A program made the position numbers and the translations under genes. DNA of 64,000 nt, taken from Bacteroidales bacterium UBA7569. GTDB taxonomy: Bacteria; Bacteroidota; Bacteroidia; Bacteroidales; Paludibacteraceae. Below the pieces are notes generated by a model that did not search any database, was not told the DNA's origin, and worked only from the letters and a program-made list of their open reading frames with translations. The number at the start of each line of letters is the position of its first letter. Within the stretch, counting starts at the first letter, position 1. The stretch covers positions 16,409 through 80,408 of the forward strand of contig DLLF01000018.1 in NCBI GenBank assembly GCA_002477945.1, given 5' to 3'. Of this stretch, positions 42,131 to 50,911 are shown one piece after another.

Positions 42131-44932
42131 TTATTCTGGTAGCATTACGACCTCGAACACATTCTTGGAGTTTACCAAGTTCTTCAACATTTGTTGCACG
42201 GTTTCGGATGTGACAGCACGCACTGCCTTCTCATAGGAAGTGACGTAGTTATCCCCATAGCGATAATACTGCGGCAGGATGACTGAAGACCAATAGTTGT
42301 TTTTCTCCAGATTTTCTTCATAGTCTTTGAGCATGGATTCTTTCTCCTTGCTGAGGTCGGTTGCCAAAGGTCCGTTATCCAAGATAGTCTGCACTTCCTC
42401 ATGGATAATGTTCATTAACTTCTCCTGCATCTCAGGATCGGTGTCGAACATCATCAACAATATCGCTTCCGGCACGGGATTCCGATGCAAACGACCTGCA
42501 ACACCTACGCCATAGGAACCGCCTTCCCGTTCACGGATAGACTCCAAATAACGCGTGGATAGAATACGTCCAATCATATTGACATTAAGCATATTGTCCA
42601 TTGTATAGGGGATGCCGTAGGAAGTATATTGAATATAGTTGGAAGCCGTACGCGTTTGCATTGACCGCGAGAAATAGTTCTTCTGATTGCCTTGTGGTGC
42701 CCGTACGTTGTTATCCACAAAATTCTCGCGTGTTTTATTGGTTTTCATTCCTCCCAACCACGTGCATACCAACTTTTGGAAATTTTTGTCGTCGGGATTG
42801 ATGCATCCCGTGAAAGTAAAGACGAAGTCAGCAGGATTGGCAAAACGCGCCTTATAGATTGCCAGTGCACGGTCCAAGTCAATTTCCTTGAGTTTTTCTT
42901 TCGTCCATACGATGGTACGAGGTGAATAGTTGCTTGCCATTACATTGATAGAATCGTACCAGATTGACTTTGGGTCCTGTTTTTTGTTTGCCAACGAGGT
43001 TTCCATGAGAGATATAAACGTTTGGAAAGCCTTCTCATCGCGTCGTGGGGCGGTAAAATAGAGATAATTGAGTTGGAGGAGTGTTTCCAAGTCCTTGACA
43101 GTAGAGGAACCGCTGACAGATTCGGAGAGTTCATTTATGGAAGGAGACATATTCACATGTTTCCCTGCCAACGCCTTTGAGAGGTCGCTGTTAGAGAAAT
43201 CCGCCAATCCGCAAAATTCCACCACATCGGTTGCCATTGCAGCAGAAGGAAGATCGGCAAGATCCTTTATCAAGGAAGTGCCGCCCCACGAGAAAGCAGA
43301 GAAGAGGATTTCATCCTGCTTGAAATTGGTAGGTTTGATTATAACGCGGATGCCATTGGAGAGAGTCCATTCGGTGGTACCCAGGATCTCGTTGTGAGCG
43401 ATCTTCTTGATTTTACCCGCCTTAGGTGCTTTCTCCACCAAAGTAGTACGTATGGTTTCTTCTTCAGGAGCCTCAATTTGGAGAGAGGACATATTCTTCA
43501 ACCCTGAGCGAATTTCTTCTTCGGTTGGGAGTTTGGCATTAGCGGGAGCCGTGATAGAGACAATTACGTTTTCGTCGGTAACAAGCGGGCGTGCCATACG
43601 ATTAATTTCGGTGATATCCAAAGAGGGAAGAATCTGCTTGACAGCATCAAATTCCCACTTGATACCCGGCATGACTTCACCGTCCAAGAAATTGCGTTTA
43701 CATTCCTGCACGTAGCCTATATTGCGTGTGCTGTTTCTCTCGTTATAGAATTTCTCATACATAGAGAGCATTTCCGCCTTAACACGTTCCAGTTCTGCAT
43801 TAGTGAAACCATAACGACGGACTTTCTCCAACTGATAGAGAAGGTCGGCATACGCTTGTTTTTCCTGCCCCACCTTGGGTATGTATATAGCATACAAAGC
43901 ATCTTTCGCCTTCACCAATTCTCCATAGTCGGTACCACCGGCTACGAAAGACGCATTCGGGTCGAGCGCCAGATCCGCCATACGGTTGTCAATCATGTCG
44001 GTAATGAGCGAATGTGCAACACTCAAGACATAATCCATATCCGTCCCTTTGAGAGTTTCGGGCAGAGGGTCTTTCTTGAATATAACCGTGATGCGGGTTA
44101 CCTGGGCTTCTGCGTCGGTTACCACGGAAACAATGGGTTCCACATTGTTATCGACCGAATAGATCGGGCGTTCTCCGCGGTTAGCACGTGCCGGAACATC
44201 CGCCCACAAGGCTTTAATTTTCGCCTCAATGGTGTCCACATTGATATCGCCGACCACAATGACCGCCTGATTATCGGGTCCATACCATTTCTTGTAGTAA
44301 TTGCGCAGGGCATCGTAGGCAAAGTTGTTGATTACGGCAGTGTCTCCAATAACATCACGTTTAGCATATTGGCTTCCAGGAAACATCAAGGCATTGCTTT
44401 GTTTCCACATACGGCGATTGGCATCGGCTCCTGTACGCCATTCCTCACGTATAACACCGCGTTCGGCATCAATCTCTTCGGGCAAGAGAGAGAGTCCACA
44501 CGCCCAGTCGTGCATCACGAGCAGGGCAGAATCAACAATTCCCTCGCGGTAGGTTGGCACATCGGAGAGACGATACACGGTTTCGTCCAAAGAGGTGTAG
44601 GCATTGATGTTTCCACCGAAATTAACGCCTACGGATTCAAAGTAGTTGATGATACCTTTTCCGGGGAAGTGTTCCGTTCCGTTGAACGCCATGTGTTCAA
44701 GGAAGTGCGCCAAACCGTTTTGGTCGTCTTCTTCAAGTATAGCCCCCACAGCCTGGACGATATGGAACTCACAGCGTTGTTTGGGATATTCGTTATGGCG
44801 GATGTAGTAGGTGAGTCCATTATCCAAGTGTCCTACGCGTACCGCTGAGTCAATGGGCAATTTCTGTGGCTGTTGCGCAGAAACCGCCAAGCATAGTGTC
44901 AGCACCCATGTGCCAAGAAGGATTCGTTTCAT
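42131..44932 (-). CDS. M16 (pitrilysin) family zinc peptidase, secreted
   Basis: 933 residues, the usual length of Bacteroidota M16 proteins with two M16 halves. A signal peptide ends at AVSAQ (~20). The inverted zinc motif HXXEH is HFLEH (His76, Glu79, His80) and the third ligand is likely Glu157 in AERGVIREEW. The C-terminal half (from ~500) is the inactive partner and carries the substrate-holding Arg/Tyr region (STRYLESIREREGGSYGVGV). Such enzymes degrade short peptides inside a closed chamber, probably in the periplasm. The gene is 105 bp after ftsH on the same strand with no promoter recognised, so it may be the end of an rsfS-ftsH transcript. Confidence 0.93.
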   Translation of the reverse strand: MKRILLGTWVLTLCLAVSAQQPQKLPIDSAVRVGHLDNGLTYYIRHNEYPKQRCEFHIVQAVGAILEEDDQNGLAHFLEHMAFNGTEHFPGKGIINYFESVGVNFGGNINAYTSLDETVYRLSDVPTYREGIVDSALLVMHDWACGLSLLPEEIDAERGVIREEWRTGADANRRMWKQSNALMFPGSQYAKRDVIGDTAVINNFAYDALRNYYKKWYGPDNQAVIVVGDINVDTIEAKIKALWADVPARANRGERPIYSVDNNVEPIVSVVTDAEAQVTRITVIFKKDPLPETLKGTDMDYVLSVAHSLITDMIDNRMADLALDPNASFVAGGTDYGELVKAKDALYAIYIPKVGQEKQAYADLLYQLEKVRRYGFTNAELERVKAEMLSMYEKFYNERNSTRNIGYVQECKRNFLDGEVMPGIKWEFDAVKQILPSLDITEINRMARPLVTDENVIVSITAPANAKLPTEEEIRSGLKNMSSLQIEAPEEETIRTTLVEKAPKAGKIKKIAHNEILGTTEWTLSNGIRVIIKPTNFKQDEILFSAFSWGGTSLIKDLADLPSAAMATDVVEFCGLADFSNSDLSKALAGKHVNMSPSINELSESVSGSSTVKDLETLLQLNYLYFTAPRRDEKAFQTFISLMETSLANKKQDPKSIWYDSINVMASNYSPRTIVWTKEKLKEIDLDRALAIYKARFANPADFVFTFTGCINPDDKNFQKLVCTWLGGMKTNKTRENFVDNNVRAPQGNQKNYFSRSMQTRTASNYIQYTSYGIPYTMDNMLNVNMIGRILSTRYLESIREREGGSYGVGVAGRLHRNPVPEAILLMMFDTDPEMQEKLMNIIHEEVQTILDNGPLATDLSKEKESMLKDYEENLEKNNYWSSVILPQYYRYGDNYVTSYEKAVRAVTSETVQQMLKNLVNSKNVFEVVMLPE

Positions 44933-45037
44933 ATAGTTATTTCTTTGTTAATCAGTTCTATTTTTCAGGATAAGAGGTACTCAGCGGAACCATATTCATG
45001 CCAAGAAAAGGCAGTCGCCGCAGCACCACATTATCAT

Positions 45038-47122
45038 TTATTGTTTCCGGGGTTCCTCTGAATCATGTTGTCCGTTTTCAGGAGCAGAATCTGAAGGGGA
45101 GTCAGTTTGCACTTTATTTTCTTCCGATGGCGATACAGGCTGCGACTGTTCTTTCGCCTTTTCTTCTTGCAGCATTGCTTCGTTGTCCTCGATTATTTCG
45201 TCCTGGCGGGACTTCCATGGACGCGGTCCGAGAATACTTTCCACATCTTCTGCCGTAATTACCTCCTTTTCGATAAGGAGTTCCGCAATCCGGTGATGCC
45301 CTTCGGCGTTTTGAGCAAGGATTTTCTTGGCGCGCGCCATCTGTTGAGAAATTATGGTACTTGCCTCCTTGTCAATGGTTTCAGCCGTTTTTTCCGAATA
45401 AGGTTTGGCAAAAGCGTAGTCGGTTCGTCCTGTGGAGTCATAGAAACTGAGGTTTGCCAACTTATCGCTCATTCCATAATAAGACACCATAGCATACGCT
45501 TGCTTGGTGACACGTTCCAAGTCGTTGAGCGCGCCCGTGCTTGTTTGGGAGAGGAATTCCTCCTCCGCCGCCCGTCCGCCTAATGTGGCGCACATTTCGT
45601 CCAAAAGATGTTCCCTGTTCGTCAATTGGCGTTCTTCGGGGAGATACCATGCCGCCCCCAAAGAGACACCTCGCGGAACGATGGTAACTTTTACCAGAGG
45701 ATTAGCCCAACGGAGCATCCATGAAATGGTGGCATGTCCTGCTTCGTGGTAGGCGATGGAGCGTTTCTCGTCATCAGTCATAATCTTCGTCTTCCTTTCC
45801 AGTCCTCCAACTATACGATCCACAGCGTCCATAAAGTCTTGTTTTCCGACCGCCTTTTTGTCGTGGCGTGCAGCAATGAGCGCCGCTTCGTTGCATACAT
45901 TGGCAATATCCGCCCCCGAGAATCCTGGAGTCTGTTTGGCAAGGAAGTTGACGTCCACCGTATCATCCAAGTGCAACGGGCGCAAATGGACACCAAAGAT
46001 TTCTTTCCGTTCCTGCAAGTCGGGCAGTTCGACATGGATTTGGCGGTCGAAACGTCCTGCACGCAAGAGGGCTGAATCCAAGACATCAGCACGGTTGGTG
46101 GCTGCAAGGATGATAACCCCCGAATTGGTACCGAAACCATCCATCTCGGTAAGCAACTGGTTGAGCGTAGATTCCCTTTCGTCGTTGCCGCCACTCATCA
46201 CATTCTTTCCTCTTGCTCTTCCGACCGCATCAATCTCATCAATAAAGATGATGGAGGGTGCCGCCTCTTTGGCTTGTCGGAAGAGGTCACGGACACGCGA
46301 AGCCCCTACACCGACAAACATCTCCACAAAGTCGGAACCGGACATGGAGAAGAACGGCACATTGGCTTCACCTGCCACGGCTTTCGCCAACAGAGTTTTA
46401 CCGGTTCCCGGAGGTCCTACCAACAGGGCTCCCTTGGGTATTTTACCACCAAGATCGGTGTATTTCTTAGGATTCTTCAGGAAGGAGACAATCTCTTCCA
46501 CCTCCTGTTTGGCACCCGCCAAACCAGCCACATCTTTGAATGTGACCTTATCTTTCTTATCTTTATCAAAGACCTGTGCTTTGGCTTTTCCCACATTGAA
46601 TATGCCTGCGCCCCCTCCTACGGGTCCACGGCTCATCATCATGAAAAAGAATACCAATAATACAAAGGGCAGGAGGTTGATCAGTATCAACCACCAATTG
46701 TTTTCTTTCTCAAATGTAAGATCAACCGCCTTTTTGCCTGCTTCCTGACGCTGCGAATTAACCTGCGTCATATACTGATTGAACTCATCAACTGAGGGTA
46801 TAGACACCACAATACGTTGCTGCTTCGCCTCTGCCGCTTTCTCCGGATCGGACGAAAAGACGACTCCCACTGCATCGGGAGCGACTTGAGCCTTGACCTT
46901 CCCATCGTCATACACGACCATAGACTCTATACAGCCCTGCTCAATATAAGACTGCAGTTTGGTATAGGAAACATCCTTGGAGACGGAAGAGCCGTCCGAA
47001 AAGAGGAGACTTCCGAAAAGGAAGACAATGATAGCAATATAGAGCCACGACAGACCGGGACCTTTCCGTTTTCCTTTCTGTTGCGGTGTATTGGGACGTT
47101 GTTGATTATTCCGATTATTCAT
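45038..47122 (-). CDS. ftsH: ATP-dependent zinc metalloprotease FtsH
   Basis: 694 residues. N-terminal membrane anchor ([15 protein letters not shown] at ~29-43) and a second one near 155 surround a periplasmic domain. The AAA+ module has Walker A GPPGTGKT, Walker B IIFIDEID and the second region of homology ([25 protein letters not shown]). The M41 peptidase active site is HEAGH. FtsH degrades membrane and regulatory proteins in a hexamer. The C-terminus (~650-694) is an unusually Glu/Gln/Ser-rich tail. It is 25 bp after rsfS. Confidence 0.98.
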   Translation of the reverse strand: MNNRNNQQRPNTPQQKGKRKGPGLSWLYIAIIVFLFGSLLFSDGSSVSKDVSYTKLQSYIEQGCIESMVVYDDGKVKAQVAPDAVGVVFSSDPEKAAEAKQQRIVVSIPSVDEFNQYMTQVNSQRQEAGKKAVDLTFEKENNWWLILINLLPFVLLVFFFMMMSRGPVGGGAGIFNVGKAKAQVFDKDKKDKVTFKDVAGLAGAKQEVEEIVSFLKNPKKYTDLGGKIPKGALLVGPPGTGKTLLAKAVAGEANVPFFSMSGSDFVEMFVGVGASRVRDLFRQAKEAAPSIIFIDEIDAVGRARGKNVMSGGNDERESTLNQLLTEMDGFGTNSGVIILAATNRADVLDSALLRAGRFDRQIHVELPDLQERKEIFGVHLRPLHLDDTVDVNFLAKQTPGFSGADIANVCNEAALIAARHDKKAVGKQDFMDAVDRIVGGLERKTKIMTDDEKRSIAYHEAGHATISWMLRWANPLVKVTIVPRGVSLGAAWYLPEERQLTNREHLLDEMCATLGGRAAEEEFLSQTSTGALNDLERVTKQAYAMVSYYGMSDKLANLSFYDSTGRTDYAFAKPYSEKTAETIDKEASTIISQQMARAKKILAQNAEGHHRIAELLIEKEVITAEDVESILGPRPWKSRQDEIIEDNEAMLQEEKAKEQSQPVSPSEENKVQTDSPSDSAPENGQHDSEEPRKQ

Positions 47123-47147
47123 AGTTTACTCGCAGAAATATGATTAC

Positions 47148-47519
47148 TTAGTCTTCATCGGGCAAGAGGGTGATGCAGGCATCTCCCCAAAGATGTTCGA
47201 TGTCGTAGAATTCCCGTACTTGCGGTTGGAAAATATGCACGATAATGTCTCCATAGTCCATTGCGATCCATTCTGCATTTTCTTCTCCGGCGGTTGCCAA
47301 AACCTTTTCTCCGACTGTTTTCCGCACAAAATCTTCAATTTCATCAGCAATTGCCGCCACCTGCGTATTGGTATTTCCCTGTGCTATGACAAACATGGAA
47401 CAAGGAGCGGACTCCAAAGAGCGCATATCCAAAACGGCAATCCGTTTACCCTTTTTGTCCCTAATTGCTTCTACAACAGCATCTCTGAGTTGCTCTAATG
47501 CCGGTTCATTTTTTTTCAT
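47148..47519 (-). CDS. rsfS: Ribosomal silencing factor RsfS
   Basis: 123 residues of the RsfS (Iojap/YbeB) family. Family features: the central segment VIAQGNTNTQVAAIADEIED, then EWIAMDYGDIIVHIFQPQVREFYDIEHLW. RsfS binds ribosomal protein L14 and blocks subunit joining when nutrients are low. It is the first gene of the run leading to ftsH and has a clear promoter about 130 bp upstream. Confidence 0.97.
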   Translation of the reverse strand: MKKNEPALEQLRDAVVEAIRDKKGKRIAVLDMRSLESAPCSMFVIAQGNTNTQVAAIADEIEDFVRKTVGEKVLATAGEENAEWIAMDYGDIIVHIFQPQVREFYDIEHLWGDACITLLPDED

Positions 47520-47645
47520 TCAGTATAGTATGTTAGAATAGTTATCTTTTCTTTTTTGGGTCAGCCCCACTGCATCTGCTCAAACAATCTTGCAAAAAAT
47601 GCGCCAAAACAAGTATTGCCAAAATGGCACAAACATGCAATGCTA

Positions 47646-47676
47646 CAAAGATAGTACATTTTTTTCAACCCGACAA
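47646..47676 (-). promoter_or_regulatory. Promoter of rsfS-ftsH
   Basis: Minus-strand TATCTTTG (47646-47653) and TTG (47674-47676), 20 nt apart. Confidence 0.8.
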
Positions 47677-47726
47677 CCATTCTACCACATTGTATCCGCT
47701 TCCACAGGACAGCAAAAGAAACGATA

Positions 47727-47757
47727 TTGCAGAGTTTAAGAAAAGGTTGTAATTTTG
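47727..47757 (+). promoter_or_regulatory. Promoter driving the cobalamin riboswitch
   Basis: TTG (47727-47729) and TAATTTTG (47750-47757), 20 nt apart, directly in front of the aptamer. Confidence 0.75.
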
Positions 47758-47940
47758 CAGGCGGTTAGCGGTTCCTGTATAGGGAGTATTATCCGCTTAT
47801 ACAGGCCAAGAGGGAAGCAGGTGAAAATCCTGCGCAGTCCCGCTGCTGTAAGTTCTATGAATTGCTTTGCCCAAGAGTGTCACTATTCTATACCAAGAAC
47901 GGGAAGACTGCAAAGCGAGGAACGAGTCAGAAGACCTGCC
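47758..47940 (+). promoter_or_regulatory. Cobalamin (B12) riboswitch aptamer
   Basis: The conserved core is present: GAGGGAAGCAGGTGAAAATC followed by the CCCGC..CTGTAA block, then GGGAAGACTGC and the closing GTCAGAAGACCTGCC. GCAGG (47758-47762) pairs with CCTGC (47935-47939) to close helix P1. The downstream leader has CGGCAG that could compete with the CTGCCG overlapping the end of P1, a plausible switching element. When adenosylcobalamin or a related form binds, expression of the downstream gene should fall. Confidence 0.92.
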
Positions 47941-48087
47941 GCTGACGACACCCTTTCGTTTTGCTCTCGAGGAAAGAGCGGAGGGGACATATATTTGCAG
48001 TCAGAAGACGGCAGATAGTGTTTTCTTTTGCTATTTCACTGAGTTATTTACGGGAGAATACCGGCATACCAAAAAAACTATTGTGAT

Positions 48088-49017
48088 ATGAAGAAAACTT
48101 TACTATTCAGCCTTTGCCTTATCTGTGCAAGCATAGCAGAGACGCAAGCGGAGGTTATCAAGTTAGACTTGAACAAACCTACCAATCCGACAAGCATTGC
48201 ATATAATCAGAATGACATCTGGTCGGAGACATACAACGAATCAGAATCGTTCCGCCAATTGGAGTTTCAAGTATTTCGTTTCTCCCACCTCCCCAGCGGA
48301 GAGTCGTACGCAGGAACATCGTGGGAAGGTTTCACGGTGAGCAAAGTGTCCTCGGACAGTGTGAGTTACAACGGCTGTATGAGCAAAGGAGGATTGCAGG
48401 GCGAAGGTACACCATTTGTCTTGGCTTACTATAGCGAGTTTTACGGAGAGAAATCCAATGTAGTGACTTTCACAGGCGAAACAGCCTATCGTCCGCTGAG
48501 CGTGTCCATCTGCCAAAACACGATGGCTTACAAAGATATTACGAAAGGAGACTACACCGGCTATACGTTCAAAGAGGGGGATTATTTTGCACTTCACATC
48601 TACGCGCTTGACAAGAACCTGCAGAAAGATGAGAGTAAGGAGGTAACTTATTATCTGGCAGACTACAGAAGTCCGAAACAAGAAGAACGGACGCTCAACA
48701 AGGGTTGGGAAGATGTTGATTTGAAAGCATTGGGCGACTGCTACGGTTTATGCTTCACTATGACTTCGACAGGGAAAGGTCAGTGGGGCACCAACACGTC
48801 CACCTTCTTTGCCTTGGACGGTCTGCAAGTGGAAAGTACAGGTTCTGCGGTTAGCAACATCGATTCCGACACAGAAGCAGAGTGGATTATTTACAGCATA
48901 GACGGAAGACAAATTGGGATTATACATTCCACTTTGGCAGAAGTGCGGAACCAACTTCCCTATAGCGGGACATATATTGTCCGGAGCGGGAACTACTGCA
49001 CAAAGATAGTGAAATAA
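48088..49017 (+). CDS. Secreted DUF4465 protein under cobalamin riboswitch control
   Basis: 309 residues. The signal peptide ends near AETQAEV (~22). Residues ~25-250 fit DUF4465: an early IWSETYNE, the segment FTVSKVSSDSV, the Tyr-rich CQNTMAYKDITKGD, a YFALHIYAL strand and the closing FALDGLQVES. The last ~55 residues (WIIYSIDGRQIG, YSGTYIVRSG, ending TKIVK) form a T9SS-like tail. It starts about 150 nt after a cobalamin riboswitch, so it should be made when B12 is scarce. In Bacteroidota, DUF4465 genes commonly occur in cobalamin transport loci, so a role in surface capture or handling of corrinoids is likely but inferred. No btuB or other transport gene is adjacent; a terminator follows. 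Confidence 0.82.
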   Translation: MKKTLLFSLCLICASIAETQAEVIKLDLNKPTNPTSIAYNQNDIWSETYNESESFRQLEFQVFRFSHLPSGESYAGTSWEGFTVSKVSSDSVSYNGCMSKGGLQGEGTPFVLAYYSEFYGEKSNVVTFTGETAYRPLSVSICQNTMAYKDITKGDYTGYTFKEGDYFALHIYALDKNLQKDESKEVTYYLADYRSPKQEERTLNKGWEDVDLKALGDCYGLCFTMTSTGKGQWGTNTSTFFALDGLQVESTGSAVSNIDSDTEAEWIIYSIDGRQIGIIHSTLAEVRNQLPYSGTYIVRSGNYCTKIVK

Positions 49018-49081
49018 GGTGACCTTTCCGCTTCTCCAAAAGACGGGGCAGCCGCCCAAATCATTCCAAAAGCGGAGACAG

Positions 49082-49120
49082 ACAAACCCAAGCCCCCTCA
49101 AACAAGGGGCTTGGGTTTGT
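49082..49120 (+). terminator. Terminator of the DUF4465 gene
   Basis: 15-bp perfect inverted repeat (49082-49096 and 49106-49120) followed by TTTTG. Confidence 0.88.
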
Positions 49121-49124
49121 TTTT

Positions 49125-49168
49125 GATGTCTCGTTGAGGGGTCGATAAGGGGTCGTCCAGGTCCCGAC
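49125..49168 (+). repeat. 11-bp-unit array, copy 6 (4 units, 44 bp)
   Basis: Units: GATGTCTCGTT, GAGGGGTCGAT, AAGGGGTCGTC, CAGGTCCCGAC. It follows the terminator directly and lies between convergent genes. Confidence 0.83.
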
Positions 49169-49247
49169 AAAGGAATATGAGCGTTCTACCATCTCCACGG
49201 CAACGGGAAAGACACAAAAGTATTCCACAAGAGACTTACACACAATG

Positions 49248-49289
49248 AATAACCCGCTCTGTGAGTATTTGATCACAGAGCGGGTTATT
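49248..49289 (-). terminator. Terminator of the HtrA gene
   Basis: 17-bp perfect inverted repeat with an 8-nt loop, 18 bp after the stop at 49308. Confidence 0.85.
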
Positions 49290-49307
49290 GTTAAGAGGAA
49301 GAATCAA

Positions 49308-50795
49308 TTATTCGGAAAGATTGACGGCATAATAGGCTATTCTTCCGTTCGGATTAACCCCTGCCAGAAAGAGGACTTTGTCCTGTTCGGAGGCTTGCAG
49401 AGCATCATTAAGGACCTGCGACAAATCGTCAACAGAACGAATTGCCCGATTATTCGCCTTAAGAATGATAAAGTTATCCTGTACGCCTGCGTTCTTCAAT
49501 TTACCATTCTTTACAGCGGAAACCTGCACACCATAGTTGATGCGGAGTTGCTGCTTCAGATTATTTCCTATCTCGTTGAATTGTGCTCCCAAGATACTGA
49601 GGTCTTCAGACTTCTGAACAAGTCCGAATCCACCACTTCGATTGGTCAGTTCAGCCTCCAATGTTTGTTCTTTGCCAGCACGCAAGAGGGTGACAGATAC
49701 TTTGTCGCCAGGACGGTGACGTCCGACCTGCTCTTGCAAATCGGTCGTAGAACGGACAGTAGCATTTCCTATTTTCGTAATGACATCACCCACACGTATA
49801 CCGGCTTTGTCCGCAGCACCGCCATCCACCACCGCAGCAATGTAGGCTCCCTGCAGGGTAGTCAGATTCTTTTCTTTCTTCAGTTCGGGAGTAATTTCCT
49901 GTATCTGGACGCCCAAGACGGCACGTTGTACTACGCCATACTGCTTGAGATCGGAAACAACTTTTTGCACGATGCCTGTCGGTACGGCAAAAGAATAGCC
50001 GCTATAGGAACCTGTTTGGGAAGCGATCGCCGTATTGATACCCACCAATTCTCCCTTGGTATTTACCAAGGCTCCTCCCGAGTTGCCGGGATTGACTGCG
50101 GCATCGGTTTGAATGAAAGACTCAATCTTCATCTCACCATTCAGGATATTGATATTACGTGCTTTGGCACTGACTATACCTGCGGTAACCGTTGAAGTGA
50201 GATTAAACGGATTGCCTACGGCAAGCACCCACTCTCCGACACGAAGGTCGTCGGAATTGCCCATAATGATGATAGGCAGGTCGGTAGCATCGATCTTCAG
50301 CAAGGCTATGTCCGTATTGGGATCGGTTCCTATGAGTGTTGCCACAAAAGAGCGTTTGTCGTTGAGAACTACCTCAATGTTTTTGGCATCAGCAATGACG
50401 TGGTTATTGGTAACGATATATCCGTCGGGCGATATAATCACTCCGGAGCCGGAAGCCATCTGCTCGGGCATTTCACGTTGTTGCGGTCTTCCAAAGAAGA
50501 AATCGAAAAAAGGATCGGACGCATACGGGTTGCGCTGCGCTTGAATAGTGGTTTTGACATGGACAACAGCCCCTACAGACAAATCGGCAGCCACCGTAAA
50601 ATCGGTTTCGCCAGCAGCAGGAAGGTTGGCAAACTTAGCATACTCGGCAGGGATATAGAAATGAGTGGAATCGGAGGACGCTGCAACCATATCTGCGACG
50701 GACGGTTGCGCGTTCCGAACTACCACATAGGCAGTGACAGCACTCAAACCACACATCAGCACTGCCACACAGAGATACTGAAAGAACTTCTTCAT
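49308..50795 (-). CDS. degP: HtrA/DegP-family periplasmic serine protease
   Basis: 495 residues. An N-terminal membrane or signal segment (about 7-27). The trypsin-like domain has His132 (TNNHVI), Asp162 (NTDIALLK) and Ser239 (NPGNSGGAL), the complete triad. Two PDZ domains follow (~280-380 with AGIRVGDVITKIGN, and ~395-495). It degrades or refolds damaged envelope proteins. The linker before the catalytic domain carries FFDFFFGRPQQRE, a Phe-rich regulatory loop typical of this family. It is monocistronic as far as visible. Confidence 0.96.
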   Translation of the reverse strand: MKKFFQYLCVAVLMCGLSAVTAYVVVRNAQPSVADMVAASSDSTHFYIPAEYAKFANLPAAGETDFTVAADLSVGAVVHVKTTIQAQRNPYASDPFFDFFFGRPQQREMPEQMASGSGVIISPDGYIVTNNHVIADAKNIEVVLNDKRSFVATLIGTDPNTDIALLKIDATDLPIIIMGNSDDLRVGEWVLAVGNPFNLTSTVTAGIVSAKARNINILNGEMKIESFIQTDAAVNPGNSGGALVNTKGELVGINTAIASQTGSYSGYSFAVPTGIVQKVVSDLKQYGVVQRAVLGVQIQEITPELKKEKNLTTLQGAYIAAVVDGGAADKAGIRVGDVITKIGNATVRSTTDLQEQVGRHRPGDKVSVTLLRAGKEQTLEAELTNRSGGFGLVQKSEDLSILGAQFNEIGNNLKQQLRINYGVQVSAVKNGKLKNAGVQDNFIILKANNRAIRSVDDLSQVLNDALQASEQDKVLFLAGVNPNGRIAYYAVNLSE

Positions 50796-50853
50796 AATTG
50801 TACTTTTTAGGTCATTTTACAGCAGTTTTTGCAAACACCATGCCAAAACAAGC

Positions 50854-50889
50854 GAGGAGGTCATCTGCCAAAAGACAGAAGACCTCCTC
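50854..50889 (-). terminator. Terminator of the ansA-pepD operon
   Basis: Arms GAGGAGGTC and GACCTCCTC with an inner TCTG/CAGA pair. It lies 22 bp after the pepD stop, with TTGTTTT following on the minus strand. Confidence 0.8.
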
Positions 50890-50911
50890 ACTTACTTCAG
50901 AGCAACGATTA

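Larger units (their letters stand above)
47520..48087. other. 568-bp divergent intergenic region with riboswitch
   Basis: It holds the rsfS promoter, a facing promoter and the cobalamin riboswitch, then a ~150-nt leader with a GCTCT/AGAGC hairpin (47963-47979) and a later CGGCAG (about 48009-48014) that can pair with the CTGCCG at 47936-47941. No coding sequence. Confidence 0.7.

Noticed and set aside
43856..44848. 330-codon open frame on the plus strand
   Set aside because: Fully antisense to the M16 peptidase gene, whose motifs and length are intact; no family signal in the antisense product.
45756..46748. 330-codon open frame on the plus strand
   Set aside because: Antisense to ftsH; Ser/Pro-rich translation typical of a shadow frame.
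47990..47997. Second promoter downstream of the riboswitch
   Set aside because: TATATTTG matches the -7 box, but no TTG lies 18-20 nt upstream.
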